From NCBI GenBank assembly GCA_950097015.1, contig CATNEN010000003.1:13125001-13189000 (forward strand): DNA of 64,000 bases. The letters run 5' to 3'. A model generated the notes under the pieces. That model saw nothing but the letters and a program-made list of their open reading frames with translations. It searched no databases and had not been told where the DNA came from. Both the position numbers and the translations under genes were made by a program. Positions 34,661 to 46,429 of the stretch are shown here, piece after piece. This DNA comes from Macrostomum hystrix. Lineage: Eukaryota; Platyhelminthes; Macrostomidae. The first letter of the stretch is position 1; the number at the start of each line of letters is the position of its first letter.

Positions 34661-34846
34661 GTGCGAACTTTTCCAGTAACTGAGACCCCTAAAACTGAAA
34701 TGACGCAACAAATTGATCGCATGTACAATGCACTCGCCAATGAGGGCATTGTTGCACAATTTATTCTCCACGAAAACTGCAAAGATGTTTATCTAAGATG
34801 CGAATGGTTGCAAATATTTCTACCGGCAGTTGAATTTCTGTTGTAA
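34661..34846 (+). other. Possible orphan exon, unrecognised
   Basis: An open frame of about 61 codons follows a CATTTCTTAG acceptor-like site and contains VTETPKTEMTQQIDRMYNAL and then ENCKDVYLRCEWLQIFLPAV. Composition looks more protein-like than the AT-rich surroundings. I found no partner exon in matching phase, and the start codon of the frame is not an ATG. It could be an exon of an unrecognised gene or chance. Confidence 0.22.
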
Positions 34847-35106
34847 GCCACGCCTACTCGACAAAGCAAGTTTGTTCCCACAGAAACAAAATATTTAAGA
34901 GCTCTATATAAACCAGTAATTTAGACATTCTCTTTTAGGAGACTATTTTTCATGACGAATTAGATTACACAGACGTAGATAGCTATATGATACTGTTTCT
35001 GCCTCTTTATCTGTGACAGATTCCATAAAGATAATTATAGACTAGAAATGAAAATTGTTGGTCTTATCCTTTTGTCTAGAATTCTGTCTTTGAATCAAAA
35101 CCTTGG

Positions 35107-35205
35107 TGCCTCTCGCACCAAGGTCCCTGAGCTCGATTCCGCGGCGAGGCCACATTTAATTGGTGGCGAAATGGGAAAGTCAGGGCGGATGTACACACCC
35201 TGTGT
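35107..35205 (+). mobile_element. SINE family A fragment
   Basis: CTCTCGCACCAAGGTCCCTG, GCTCGATTCCGCGGCGAGGC and GAAAGTCAGGGCGGATGTAC match the family A head and body with a large internal deletion. Confidence 0.65.
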
Positions 35206-35925
35206 GCTTAGTCCTCTTTATCACCAATTTTAGTGTTGAAATCTTACAAATGTTGTTTCTTTCTTAGAAACGGATGAATCAGACGACAAAAGGCAAGCAA
35301 ATTAAGAAGCCAATTTACATCGACAGACAGGTGTATTACACAATTGGTCTGTCTCTTTTATCTGAGATTTTGTGTGTTTCACAGTCATTTAATGTGTGTG
35401 TATTGAAGCTTGAATAAAATGAACAAAACCTCTTAGTTTATATGGCCAACAGGGTCCCACGGTTAGTCCTAGTTCTCATTCTCCATGTTAAAATAAATAT
35501 ATATTAGACAAGTGTTTTTACTGGGCCACACTTGTTTGTCAAATGCCTCACATTGAGTGGGTGACAGACAGACAGACAGACAGACAAACTGGTAAATGAG
35601 AATGAAAGAGAAATCTACAATATATTCACCCAGTGCATAAGGGCTCCAGTCTATAGTCGTGTTTTATAAAGAATTCAACTTGTTGAAAGTAATATTCCTA
35701 CAAAAGAGAACAACACACTATAGGTCTAGCAGAGTTTTATTATCTCAGTGTAAAACACTCGTTTGACTCTGCGGGAGTGGCATATCGGCAAATAATAGAA
35801 TTATGAGTATGAGAATATAGTTTGCTTCTAGTTTAAGCTAACTGTTCTGCTAGTATATAGCTTACATAATGTACGAATTAATGACTTCTATAAAATTTAA
35901 ATGAATAATTTTTAAGGCTGCCCAC
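35206..35925. other. AT-rich intergenic DNA
   Basis: No supported gene. A GACA tetranucleotide run lies at 35566-35586. Confidence 0.5.
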
Positions 35926-35929
35926 AACG

Positions 35930-36355
35930 AAGAGTGTGACAATAAGTAACGACGGCACTGACAGAAAAGCTAACGTAGAATAATAGAAAATGTTACGAAG
36001 CGAGTGACAGAAAAAGTAACGAAGAGAGTGACAAGAAGTAACGACGGTACTGACAGAAAAGTCGACGAAGAGTAAGAGAAAAGTAACGAAGTGAATGACA
36101 AGAAGTAACGACGGTACTGACAGAAAAGTCGACGAAGAGTAACAGAAAAGTAACGAAGTGAATGACATAAAACGCAATAAAAAGATAAAGAAATGTACCG
36201 AAGAGAACAGCAGAAAAAGTAACGAAGAAAGTAACAGAAGTTTTAATGAAGAATCACAGAAAAGTTTTTTAAATAGTGATACAAAAAGTACGAATTCAGT
36301 GGCAGAAAAAGTAACGAAAAACGCGACAGAAATTGTAACGAATATCGTCAAAAAA
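35930..36355 (+). repeat. Degenerate repeat of GTAACGAAG-type units
   Basis: Irregular units of about 60 bp combining GACAGAAAAGTCGACGAAGA and AAGTAACGAAGTGAATGACA. It is partly open in both strands but strongly repetitive, so I do not call it coding. Confidence 0.75.
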
Positions 36356-36835
36356 TAAGCAAATCGAGTAAGAGATTTGATTAGCTTAGGTTTTGTTGCA
36401 ATTCAAAAAAGTTTTGAGGGTGGCAATGCTTTTCCGATAAGAGCGAATCAGAGTGGGTCTGCATCTCTCCATCTCTCTCTGTCGTTCTGCCTTATCAGCC
36501 ATCCAATAAAATTTGCTTCTGCTCAGAAATCTATTCTGTCTCGCTGCCGGCGTATAGAAAGTATAAAAAATTCTTTGAGAAGCAGGCAAACGACTGCTTC
36601 TTATTCATTATTAAATTAGGAATTGCTTTATCAACTAACTGAACCAGAAGAATTTAAGAAAATCTGACTCGATAATTTATGAGTCCAACCGTTGTGAACC
36701 TTTGCTTCATTTGAAGCGGAAGCTTACTAATTTTTATTTGATATAAAAAAACAGAAATCCAGTTTTTTCCTGCTATTGCGAAAAATAGTTTTTTCTTCTC
36801 TTGGAAGCCAGAAAAAGTTGGGTCTTTGTGTCGTC

Positions 36836-39800
36836 ATGCTGACAGCAACGCGGGTGTTGCTGCTGGCACTGTTGCTGCTTCTAGGAGGCAGGAGTCAAGC
36901 CTGTTATTTGAATCTGCTCCAAGGAAGCGGGTCAGCCGCCACGGCTTCAAAGAGCATCGAGGATCTCGCAGAAGCTGCTCCTATTGTCATCAGCGGCCGT
37001 ATCTTTTCAACAACATCGACAACAACAAAAGCTAGTACGACTATTTCAATGCGAACCTACTCAGCAGAGATTCTTGTATTGGAAGTGCTCAAAGGATTGG
37101 CACTGCTCAAAGCAACAGTTGGTGGCCAATTCAGCAACAGCAGCAGTAGCAGCAGCAGAATAGTGATTGTTCGCGGCTTCGGAAATCCGATCAGTTGTTT
37201 AACCGAGGTTAATCCAGACGACTGGCTGATCCTATTTCTGTCGGCAGATCCCAGAGCAGGTCTCTCTGCTCACTACGCTAGCCCGTCAGCTGCAGCAGCT
37301 CAGCTGACTTCCAGTAACTTGGCTAGAGTCGGCAATGCTCTGGGTGAGCGGCTTGTTGATCATGTCTACCTGATCTGTAACAATAGTTCACCTGTTAGAC
37401 TGTTAGACAAATATCATCTGCTAAATAGGGACATCACCTGTTAGACAGGAACATCACCTGTTAAACAAAAGCATCACCTGTTAGACAGAAGCATCGCCTG
37501 TTAGACACCGTAGACTCGTATCATGTCAGAACTTAAATTGTTTCTCAGGCTGGCACAGGTGGTCGGATTGGACGATGTGCAGTAGTCACTGCGGCAGCAC
37601 CGGAATCAGGGAGCGAACTCGCGACTGCTCGGGACCGCCGTGTGACTATGGCGAAGCGAAACAAGTTCGCGATTGCAATCGATGGCCTTGCAGCGGTGAG
37701 GTGAAACTGTTTTATTATATTTATTTGCAAACAGTTTAGAACAGGTGAATAGCTGTTTAGAACAGATGAATGGCTATTTAGAACAGGTGTATAGCTGTTT
37801 AGAACAGGTGAATGGCTCTTTAGAACAGGTGAATGGCTCTTTAGAACAGGTGAATGTCTGTTTAGAAAAGGTGAATGTCTGTTTAGAACAGGTGAATATC
37901 TGTTTAGAACAGGTGAATGTCTGTTTAGAACAGGTGAATGGCTATTTAGAACAGGTGAATGGCTGTTTAGAACAGGTGAATGGCTATTTAGAACAGGTGA
38001 ATGGCTATTTAGAACAGGTGAATGGCTGTTTAGAACAGGTGAATGGCTGTTTAGAACAGGTGAATGGCTGTTTAGAACAGGTGAATGGCTATTTAGAACA
38101 GTTAAATAGCTATTTAGAACAGGTGAATGGCTGTTTAGAACAGGTGAATGGCTGTTTAGAACAGGTGAATGGCTGTTTAGAACAGGTGAATGGCTGTTTA
38201 GAACATATGAATAGCTATTTAAAACAGGTGAATGGCTGTTTAGAACAGGTGAATGGCTGTTTAGAACAGGTGAATGGCCGTTTAGAACAGGTGAATGGCT
38301 GTTTAGAACAGGTGAATATTATTGTGTTTACCGGGTAGCTATCCAAATATTCTTTCAGGAAAATTTTAAGTTATTTTCAGAAAAATTAGCTCAAATATAG
38401 TCTAATTGTTTGATTGCCAACTTTAGCAGTGAAGCCTGCTACACCAGAGCTACATGAGCCTGTTGAGATTGGTAGCAACAGCAGCAATAAAAAAAAATCT
38501 GCTGTATTTTCTGTTGAAAACGTCACTTTCACAAATGACCTGGCTCTGTCTTTGACCCTATCCAAGCAATCTGTAGAAGATTCTCTCGTTGTCATAGAGA
38601 CGGCTGACAAGCGGCGTATTTCATTCGTTCCCATAGCAACAGAAAATAATCAGCAATATTATCAATCAATATCAGTTTATTTGAGAATAGCAACATCTGA
38701 GTATAATGATAGCTTTGTTGAGTATGCAATCGATTGCTCAACACCTGATAGACAGTTATTGTCTAAGCCTGCTTCTAGAATCATCCTGACACCTGCTAGG
38801 GTGAGTTAATAGTTAAAATTTACATCACTTTACTAATAAAATACTCGTATATCTAATAATTTTGCTTTTTTAACTAATATTTTCAGGTACTAATAAATTC
38901 TTCATTCGTGCCTTGGGCAGAAGCTACGCGATGTTCAACTGAAAAGGAAATTGTTAGTAAATTTGCTTGAGTTCGCTTTTTTATTCAACATTGAGTGACT
39001 AATAAACATTCAGAGTGACTCATAGACATTCAGAGTGAACCATAAACATTGAGAGTGACTCATAGACATTCAGAGTGGCCCATAGACATTCAGAGTGACT
39101 CATAGACATTCAGAGTGACTAATAGACATTCAGAGTGACTCATAGACATTCAGAGTGGCCCATAGACATTCAGAGTGACTCATAGACATTCAGAGTGGCC
39201 CATAGACATTCAGAGTGACTCATAGACATTCAGAGTGGCCCATAGACATTCAGAGTGACTCATAGACATTCAGAGTGGCCCATAGACATCCAGAGTGACT
39301 CATAGACATTCAGAGTGCCTCAAAGACATTCGGAGTGGTTGACATTTTAAGTGACTCAAACTTTTAAAGTGACTCATAGACGTTCACAGTGACTCATAGA
39401 CATTCAGAGTGGCCCATAGACATCCAGAGTGACTCATAGACATTCAGAGTGGCCCATAGACATCCAGAGTGACTCATAGACATTCAGAGTGACTCATAGA
39501 CATTCAGAGTGACCCATAGACATCCAGAGTGACTCATAGACATTCAGAGTGACTCATAGACATTCAGAGTGACCCATAGACATTCAGAGTGACTCATAGA
39601 CATTCAGAGTGACCCATAGACATCCAGAGTGACTCATAGACATTCAGAGTGACTCATAGACATTCAGAGTGACTCATAGACATTCAGAGTGACCCATAGA
39701 CATTCAGAGTGACTCATAGACATTCAGAGTGACCCATAGACATTCAGAGTGACTCATAGACATTCAGAGTGACCCATAGACATTCAGAGTGACTCATAGA

Positions 39801-42800
39801 CATTCAGAGTGACTCATTGACATTCAGAGTGACCCATAGACATCCAGAGTGACTCATAGACATCCAGAGTGACTCATAGACATTCAGAGTGACCCATAGA
39901 CATCCAGAGTGACTCATAGACATCCAGAGTGACTCATAGACATTCAGAGTGACCCATAGACATTCAGAGTGACTCATAGACATACAGACTGACCCATAGA
40001 CTTCAGAGTGACCCATAGACATTCAGAGAGACCCATAGACATCCAGAGTGACCCATAGACTTCAGAGTGACTCATTACCAGAGCCCCACCAATAAATATG
40101 CTCGCAGGCCCCGCCCCCAACCTACTGGACCGCATGGAGCTCCTGCAGCGCCACCTGTGGCGAAGGCATTCGGAGCAGACACTCGCTGTGCCGCGAAGAT
40201 CACCAACCCAACACTTGCCGACTGTCTGGCTCTAGACCTCCCGTTGAATCTCGATCTTGTCCGAGCCTGCCGTTGTGCAATCCGGATCACAGTTCCGGCA
40301 GCTCCAGCGGTGAATCATCGTCGAGATGCCCGTGTCAGAATGGCGGCTTCTGCTTCCAGTCTCGTTGCATCTGCCCGACGTCGCACTCTGGCGACCTGTG
40401 CCAGATTCTCCTAGACGCTGAACAGCCGTCAACGCCGCCACCGAGTCAGCCAACAACGCCAACTAGACGTCGCTCCAAGTTCGACTGTCGCCGACAAACG
40501 CGTCGACGACATCCTCGTCGTCGAAGGCTTTTAAAAAGCAGAAAAGTTTGTCGAAACGGCGGCGTCTGCGACAGGCGCAGCGGTGTCTGCCGCTGCCAGA
40601 TGGGCTGGTCGGGTCGGCGCTGCCAGAATGCGTTCTGCCGTCCGCGGTGTCGCAATGGCGGCGGTTGCGTCGGGCCAAATCTGTGCGCCTGTGCCCAGGG
40701 CTTCTACGGAACCCAGTGCGAGAAAGGTGGGTTAATGGTTTTCACCGTGTCTAACAGGTATTCGTGTGTCTAACAGGTTTGTGTCTAACAGGTATTGTTG
40801 TGTCTAACAGGTATTGTTGTGTCTAACAGGTATTGTTGTGTCTAACACGTACTGTTGTGTCTAACAGGTATTGTTGTGTCTAACAGGCAGTGTTGTGTCT
40901 AACAGGCAGTGTTGTGTCTAACAGATACTGTTGTTTCTAACAGGTATTGTTGTGTCTAACAGGTACTGTTGTGTCTAACAGGTATTGTTGTGTCTAACAG
41001 ATACTGTTGTGTCTAACAGGTACTGTTGTCTGTAACAGGTACTGTTGTGTCTAACAGATACTGTTGTTTCTATCAGGTATTGTTGTGTCTAGCAGGCATT
41101 GTTGTGTCTAACAGGTATTGTTGTGTCTAACAGGTACTGTTGTGTCTAACAGGTATTGTTGTGTCTAACAGGTATTGTTGTGTCTAACATATATTGTTGT
41201 GTCTAACAGGTATTGTTGTGTCTAACAGGTATTGTTGTGTCTAACATATATTGTTGTGTCTAACATATATTGTTGTGTCTAACATATATTGTTGTGTCTA
41301 ACATATATTGTTGTGTCTAACAGGTATTGTTGTGTCTAACGGGTATTTTTGTGTCTAACAGGTATTGTTGTGTCTAACGGGTATTTTTGTGTCTAACAGA
41401 TATTGTTGTGTCTAACAGTTATTGCTGGGTCTAACAGGTTTTATTTTGTTAAAAATCTGTCACTTAGTCTTACAGAAATTACAGAAGTCCAACAGGATGA
41501 CTAATGGCCGTAAAAGGAAGATACTGTGACTGTGACTACTGAAAAAATACATTTTCAAGTCTCATAGGAGGTTCGAAGATGCTCGTTACTTAAATATAAA
41601 TTGAAAAATCGCTAATGAATTAATTGCATTATAACTTTTTCGCTACATATCGTTAACGTAAAATTCCTCTGGCAGTTGAGTGTTATCCTCCGTGCGTGAA
41701 TGGCGGCACATGTGTACAACCTGGCCGATGCTCCTGTCCCGCCGGCTACCGCGGTCGCTTCTGCCATCGAGTTCGCTGCCATCCGAGCCTGTGTCTGAAC
41801 GGCGGCAGGTGCCTCGAAGCCGATGGTCTGTGCCGCTGTGCGGCTGGATTCTATGGGCCCAGATGCGAGAGAAGGTTGGCGTGCGATAGAAAGTATTTGT
41901 GATATTTCAGATTAGACGAGTTGAGTTGAGTCGGTTGGAGTAGAGTCGGTTTGAGTAGAGTCTATTTGAGTAGAGTCGATTTGAGTAGAGTCGGTTGGAG
42001 TAGAGTCGGTTTGAGTAGAGTCGGTTGGAGTAGAGTCGGTTTGAGTAGAGTCTATTTGAGTAGAGTCGATTTGAGTAGAGTCGGTTGGAGTAGAGTCGGT
42101 TTGAGTAGAGTCGGTTGGAGTAGAGTCGGTTTGAGTAGAGTCGGTTTGAGTAGAGTCGATTTGAGTAGAGTTGATTTGAGTAGAGTCGGTTTTAGTAGAG
42201 TCGGTTGGAGTAGAGTCGGTTTGAGTAGAGTCGGTTTGAGTAGAGTCGATTTGAGTAGAGTCGGTTTAAGAAGAGTCGGTTTGAGTATAGTCGGTTTGAG
42301 TAGAGTCGATTTGAGTAGAGTTGATTTGAGTAGAGTCGGTTTTAGTAGAGTCGGTTGGAGTAGAGTCGGTTTGAGTAGAGTCGGTTTGAGTAGAGTCGAT
42401 TTGAGTAGAGTCGGTTTAAGAAGAGTCGGTTTGAGTATAGTCGGTTTGAGTAGAGTCGATTTGAGTAGAGTTGATTTGAGTAGAGTCGGTTTTAGTAGAG
42501 TCGGTTGGAGTAGAGTCGGTTTGAGTAGAGTCGATTTGAGTAGAGTCGATTTGAGTAGAGACGGTTTGAGAAGAGTCTGTTTGAGTAGAGTCGGTTTGAG
42601 TAGAGTCGATTTGAGTAGAGTCGGTTTAAGAAGAGTCGGTTTGAGTATAGTCGGTTTGAGTAGAGTCGATTTGAGTAGAGTTGATTTGAGTAGAGTCGGT
42701 TTTAGTAGAGTCGGTTGGAGTAGAGTCGGTTTGAGTAGAGTCGATTTGAGTAGAGTCGATTTGAGTAGAGACGGTTTGAGAAGAGTCTGTTTGAGTAGAG

Positions 42801-43584
42801 TCGGTTTGAGTAGAGTCGATTTGAGTAGAGTTGATTTGAGTAGAGTCGGTTTGAGTAGAGTCGGTTTGAGAAGAGTCGGTTTGAGTAGAGTCGGTTGAGT
42901 AGAGTCGGTTTGAGTAGAGTCGGTTTGAGTAGAGTCGGTTTGAGTAGAGTCTGTTTGAGTAGAGTCGGTTTCAGTAGAGTCGATTTGTGTAGAGTCGGTT
43001 TGAGTAGAGTCGGTTTGAGTAGAGTCGGTTTGAGTAGAGTCGATTTGTGTAGAGTCGTTTGGAGTCGGTTTGAGTCGATTTGAGTCGATTTGAGTAGAGT
43101 CGATTAGAGTAGAGTCGATTTGAGTTGAGTTGAGTTGAGATATAGATGAGATGAGTTTATTTGAGTTTATTTCAGTTAAGTTTAGTTGAGATGAGATGAA
43201 TTGTTTTGAGTTGAATGAGCTTAGGTAAGTTGAGTTAAGTTGAGTTGACTTGAGTCTGGTCGAGCTGCATAGAATACAGTTAGATTGAGATGTAATCTAT
43301 TGAGATGAGATGAGAATACAATGAGAGTAATCTCGAGTTTGTAATATTTTTCCGAATAGATTGTTTAGCTGTGCCTCCTTTTTGCCCCGAAATCCCATCT
43401 CAGAAGCTGCTACCCTGAGCTGAGCTATCGCAAGACCTACCGGCCGGTGGTAAAACAACTTCGCAGGCCGTCAGTTCAGCCCTGCTCACCTGGCTCAAAG
43501 CGCTACTGCGTTCTGCATTCCGTCAGTCGAGTTGTCGTATTTAAAATTGTTCTCAGACCATTTTTCACCTGCTCGACGACTTAA
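36836..43584 (+). CDS. Secreted NtA-like/TSP1/EGF multidomain protein
   Basis: Seven exons in matching phase: 36836-37343, 37549-37695, 38427-38800, 38887-38952, 40108-40726, 41676-41874 and 43404-43584, 697 residues. Residues 1-22 form a leucine-rich signal peptide ending QAC. Residues 23-165 resemble the agrin N-terminal (NtA/OB-fold) domain: APIVISGRI, YSAEILVLEVLKG, IVIVRGFGNPISC and DDWLILFLS. Exon 2 is one complete TSP1 repeat (WSDWTMCSSHCG...CNRWPC). Exon 3 is an unrecognised, probably beta-rich segment. Exon 5 starts with a second TSP1 (WTAWSSCSATCGEGIRSR), then EGF, an Arg-rich linker (RRQTRRRHPRRRR) and two EGFs. Exon 6 adds two more EGFs, whose spacing recalls WIF1. A Cys-containing tail ends in TTAA. 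It is likely an extracellular matrix or growth-factor-binding protein. I know no named protein with this order. Confidence 0.82.
37388..37510 (+). repeat. Short minisatellite in intron 1 of the NtA/TSP1/EGF gene
   Basis: About six units of GCATCACCTGTTAGACAGAA or close variants between the donor at 37344 and the acceptor at 37548. Confidence 0.8.
37735..38325 (+). repeat. 21-bp minisatellite in intron 2 of the NtA/TSP1/EGF gene
   Basis: About 28 units; phased at AG/GT each begins GTGAATGGCTG and ends TTTAGAACAG. Because 21 is a multiple of three the array is open as a Leu-Glu-Gln-Val-Asn-Gly-Cys repeat, but flanking exons join in phase without it. Confidence 0.93.
38995..40075 (+). repeat. 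20-bp minisatellite in intron 4 of the NtA/TSP1/EGF gene
   Basis: About 53 units of CATTCAGAGTGACTCATAGA with GACCC and GGCCC variants and a short degenerate stretch near 39330-39370. Confidence 0.95.
40752..41440 (+). repeat. 19-bp minisatellite in intron 5 of the NtA/TSP1/EGF gene
   Basis: About 36 units of GTATTGTTGTGTCTAACAG. Each starts with GT, carries CTAAC and ends in AG, so it looks like a miniature intron (see findings). Confidence 0.95.
41918..43100 (+). repeat. 15-bp minisatellite in intron 6 of the NtA/TSP1/EGF gene
   Basis: About 78 units of GAGTAGAGTCGGTTT with GAT and TGG variants and a repeated block of about 150-210 bp (for example from 42264, 42414 and 42624). It degenerates at 43100-43260 into GAGTTGAGTTGAGATGAG. 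Confidence 0.95.
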
Positions 43585-44400
43585 ATTACTACTAGTAGTC
43601 AGTTTGCTAAACGTCCTAAGCATTATTTTCCTACCTCTTACCGATTGTGTTTTCTAAATTAAAAAAAAACATTTAAATATATTTAGAATCGTTACATGTT
43701 ACTAACGACTTTACGTTAAGTAGTGCATTAGTAGTATGTTGCTAATATTTTTCTCTGTCGATTTAGTATTTTTTGTCTATCTTAGCTGCTTTGAAAATCT
43801 TGCCATTTCATTAAATTTTAAATAGTAAATTAATTAATGTCCTTGTACATTACTAAAGTGCTCAATTTTTTTATTCTCGTTTGCATGCTTCCATTGTTAA
43901 ATTATATGAGTGCATATGTTGAGTAATATACTTTAGAATACTTTTTCCATGTACTCCATGGATTCAATATACTGCTTTATTCGGTAAGTAGTCTATTCTG
44001 CAAACTAAATATTTACTCTCATTTTGCCTATCAAATAGAATTCATTCAGAAACGTGTTGTGATTATGGAATTTGTTTCATCGTATAGAGAGGAAAATTTT
44101 AGCCTGAGTTTTGAGTTCTTCAGGGCGATTGGTTGAATATTTTGGGAGAGACAGAAAAAAATTGGGTAATTTGATATGCCCTCATGGTCTCTTCTTGGGT
44201 AGGCTGAAAAAGTCACGAAGCCACGACCAAGAACCCTCGTCTTTATATTTTATAATCTTTCAGAACAGGTTTAATACTACAATTCTTAGCTGCATTTTAT
44301 TTACAGGCTAATTAAATCTAATTCGAGCACTATAATAAATTGAGCATAATAAATAGGTGATATTTCTATCGCGTCATTGTTTAAACACACGAGTATGATT
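43585..44400. other. 3'UTR/intergenic AT-rich DNA between convergent genes
   Basis: Lies between the plus-strand NtA/TSP1/EGF gene and the minus-strand gene ending at 44413. No further coding region is supported. AATAAA at about 44334 (plus) and TTTATT at about 44287 (minus signal) could be poly(A) signals for the two genes. Confidence 0.45.
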
Positions 44401-44412
44401 GTGCGGAACCAA

Positions 44413-45604
44413 TCACAAACGGAACAGAATCAGCTCATGCGCTGCTGCGTCGACAACCGCTAATAGTGCAGCTTCGCCATCATCGACAGTGCTAGCGCAG
44501 CAGACAGCCACAGGATGCCGCAGACTGAGCCGACCAACCATCTGCATCTCCTTGTCGAATAGTCGGACACTGTTTTCGCTAGCCACAGCCAATCGAACTC
44601 GCTGTCCGTCTTTTCGAGTCTTCGCAACTTCGGCAGCGTCTTCAGAGTAGAACAGGCCTCCAGAGCCGAAACAGTTCGCCTCGATCCAGTCGCGACCAAT
44701 TCGTCGACTTGCCTGACTCACCAGCTTGAGCTGGCCCGCGTGACGCAGCCAAACTACTCGGGGTGTCGCGTGCAGCGTCCAGGATCCCTGCGGCAGTTGC
44801 AGTCGTTGCACAACTCGCAGACTGCTGCAATCCAACATAACTACAACTGTGCATTCGCTTCTTAGCATGGATGCTTTCGATCCACTTTGGAACACTACAA
44901 TGTGCTTAGAGTCAGCTTCAATCCGGATATCGTCGTAGTAGCCCCGATGGTCGTTGTGTTGCGATTCAGCATGAATATCTTCGGATGAGGAAGAATTTTG
45001 AGCTGAACGATCGTTGCTCGTTCGTCGGAAGTCTTTCAGCTCCACTGACTGCGCGCTGACGCCATCTAGACCGCACTGTCGAACTAGCAGCCGTTTTGCT
45101 CCAGTCAAGAGAAATAGCTGCGCTGATTCTGGACTTGCCGCCATCCTTAGTGGTGGCTCGTCAGTCTCGTGATCTATTGTTTGCGTCGTCAGCAACAGAG
45201 GATCGGACTGCTCCTTCGTGGGAATAAACGCGATGCGACTGGAGACGATTCGACGATTTGCCCGTTGACGCAGCATTAAAATAGCAATGCAAGAGGCTGG
45301 CAGAGGACAAGGTTCAACGTAGGTCGTTTTTGCCGATGTCGTGTCAAAGACGTGTCCTCCGGCGTCGCTTGAGTAGCCGTCGGTGGAAGCCACGTGACAC
45401 GCGGCAGTTGGTATAAAGCCGTCAACTGCAAGTTGAAGCAAAGATATTCGACTTATTTGTGAGTTTCTCTGCAGCTTGCTGTTGCAATCTTCTGTGGTTG
45501 CTGCAGCGGTGGCGATGGAAGTGACCGATGCAGCTTCCACTGCTTCTCTTAGACCATCCGTCACGAGACTCGTCAGTTTCGCGGCCCATTCGAGCAGAGG
45601 ACCC

Positions 45605-45645
<41 letters not shown>

Positions 45646-45825
45646 ATTCTTCGACTTTGATGACTGCATGCTTAACCGTTTTAGGTCTTGAACTCGCGAT
45701 CTCGCTTTAACCAGAGCTGCTTCGGCTGCTTCAAACACTGCTGCCTTATTCGATGATTCTTCAGTAGCATCTGCAGCTGGATCACGCTGTCGATTGTCCG
45801 GTTTGTCGTCCTCGTTATTGCTCAT
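44413..45825 (-). CDS. Single-exon 470-residue protein, probable beta-propeller-like C-terminal half
   Basis: An uninterrupted frame from ATG (45825) to stop (44413) in DNA of coding-like composition. Residues 1-75 are polar and helical (AVFEAAEAALVKARSRVQDL) and end in a run of six His and eight Gln. Residues 75-150 are mostly helical. From about 180 to the end, short hydrophobic strands alternate with loops, for example AQLFLLTGAKRLLVRQ, CTVVVMLDCSSLRVVQRLQL, RVRLAVASENSVRLFDKEMQ and ALLAVVDAAAHELILFRL. This is the rhythm of WD40-like blades, although no canonical WD or GH pair is seen. I do not recognise the family. The low-complexity His/Gln run is coded by adjacent ATG/GCTG triplet repeats on the plus strand. 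An AG acceptor-like site (TTTTGATTAG) lies 24 bp upstream of the ATG. It is divergent from the caspase-like gene. Confidence 0.7.
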
Positions 45826-46429
45826 TGTGTTGCAGTTAGATTATTTCTAATCAAAATTTATTTCTTATAGATACGAGTACTTGAAGCACTATTTGGTTAA
45901 ATTCTTTTTTTGCATAGTAAAACAGAGCGCCTTAGCAACAACCTGTCTCGAAATTGTGGCCCTCTCTCGGCAAGTCATTCTCCGTGCATCATTTTTCACT
46001 AGATCTTTACTCTCTCTCTTTCTCTCTCTTTCTCGCCAATAGCTAACAGTTGAATGTACATATATTGTATCGCATGAGAAAGCATTTGCTTGAGGCAGAA
46101 CCAGAATGGCTGTACATGCAATCAATCGTACACCAAGCAATTAGGCTGGTAAATACTAGATTTCGCTGTACAATTCTTGCTAATGTATGTACACTGGCCA
46201 ACGTGAGATCTCTTTTATTAGTGATCTATCGTCTATTTTTATCTCCAACTTTACTACAGAGAAAGGCAGGTGCTTCCTCTGCGTTGATTTTACATGTCGG
46301 CACTAGTTTTTTTCGACACAGTAAAACAGTAAACAGTTTTGCTACTGTGTCAAATAAATTTTGTTATGTGACACACTCTGTTTTTGCCGTTCTTTCAAAT
46401 TCCCTAAAAAATCTACCCTCTTAATTCAG

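Noticed and set aside
37745-38338. Leu-Glu-Gln-Val-Asn-Gly repeat frame of 197 codons
   Set aside because: The 21-bp unit keeps any stop-free frame open. The flanking exons join correctly without it.
41951-42898. Leu-Ser-Arg-Val repeat frame of 315 codons
   Set aside because: It is a 15-bp intronic array between two phase-matched exons of the NtA/TSP1/EGF gene.
46050-46424. 124-codon frame upstream of the caspase-like exon, as a possible missing p20 N-terminus
   Set aside because: It contains SSALILHVGTSFF, faintly like the first caspase strand, but no R-x-G or following helix, and no phase-consistent join was found.
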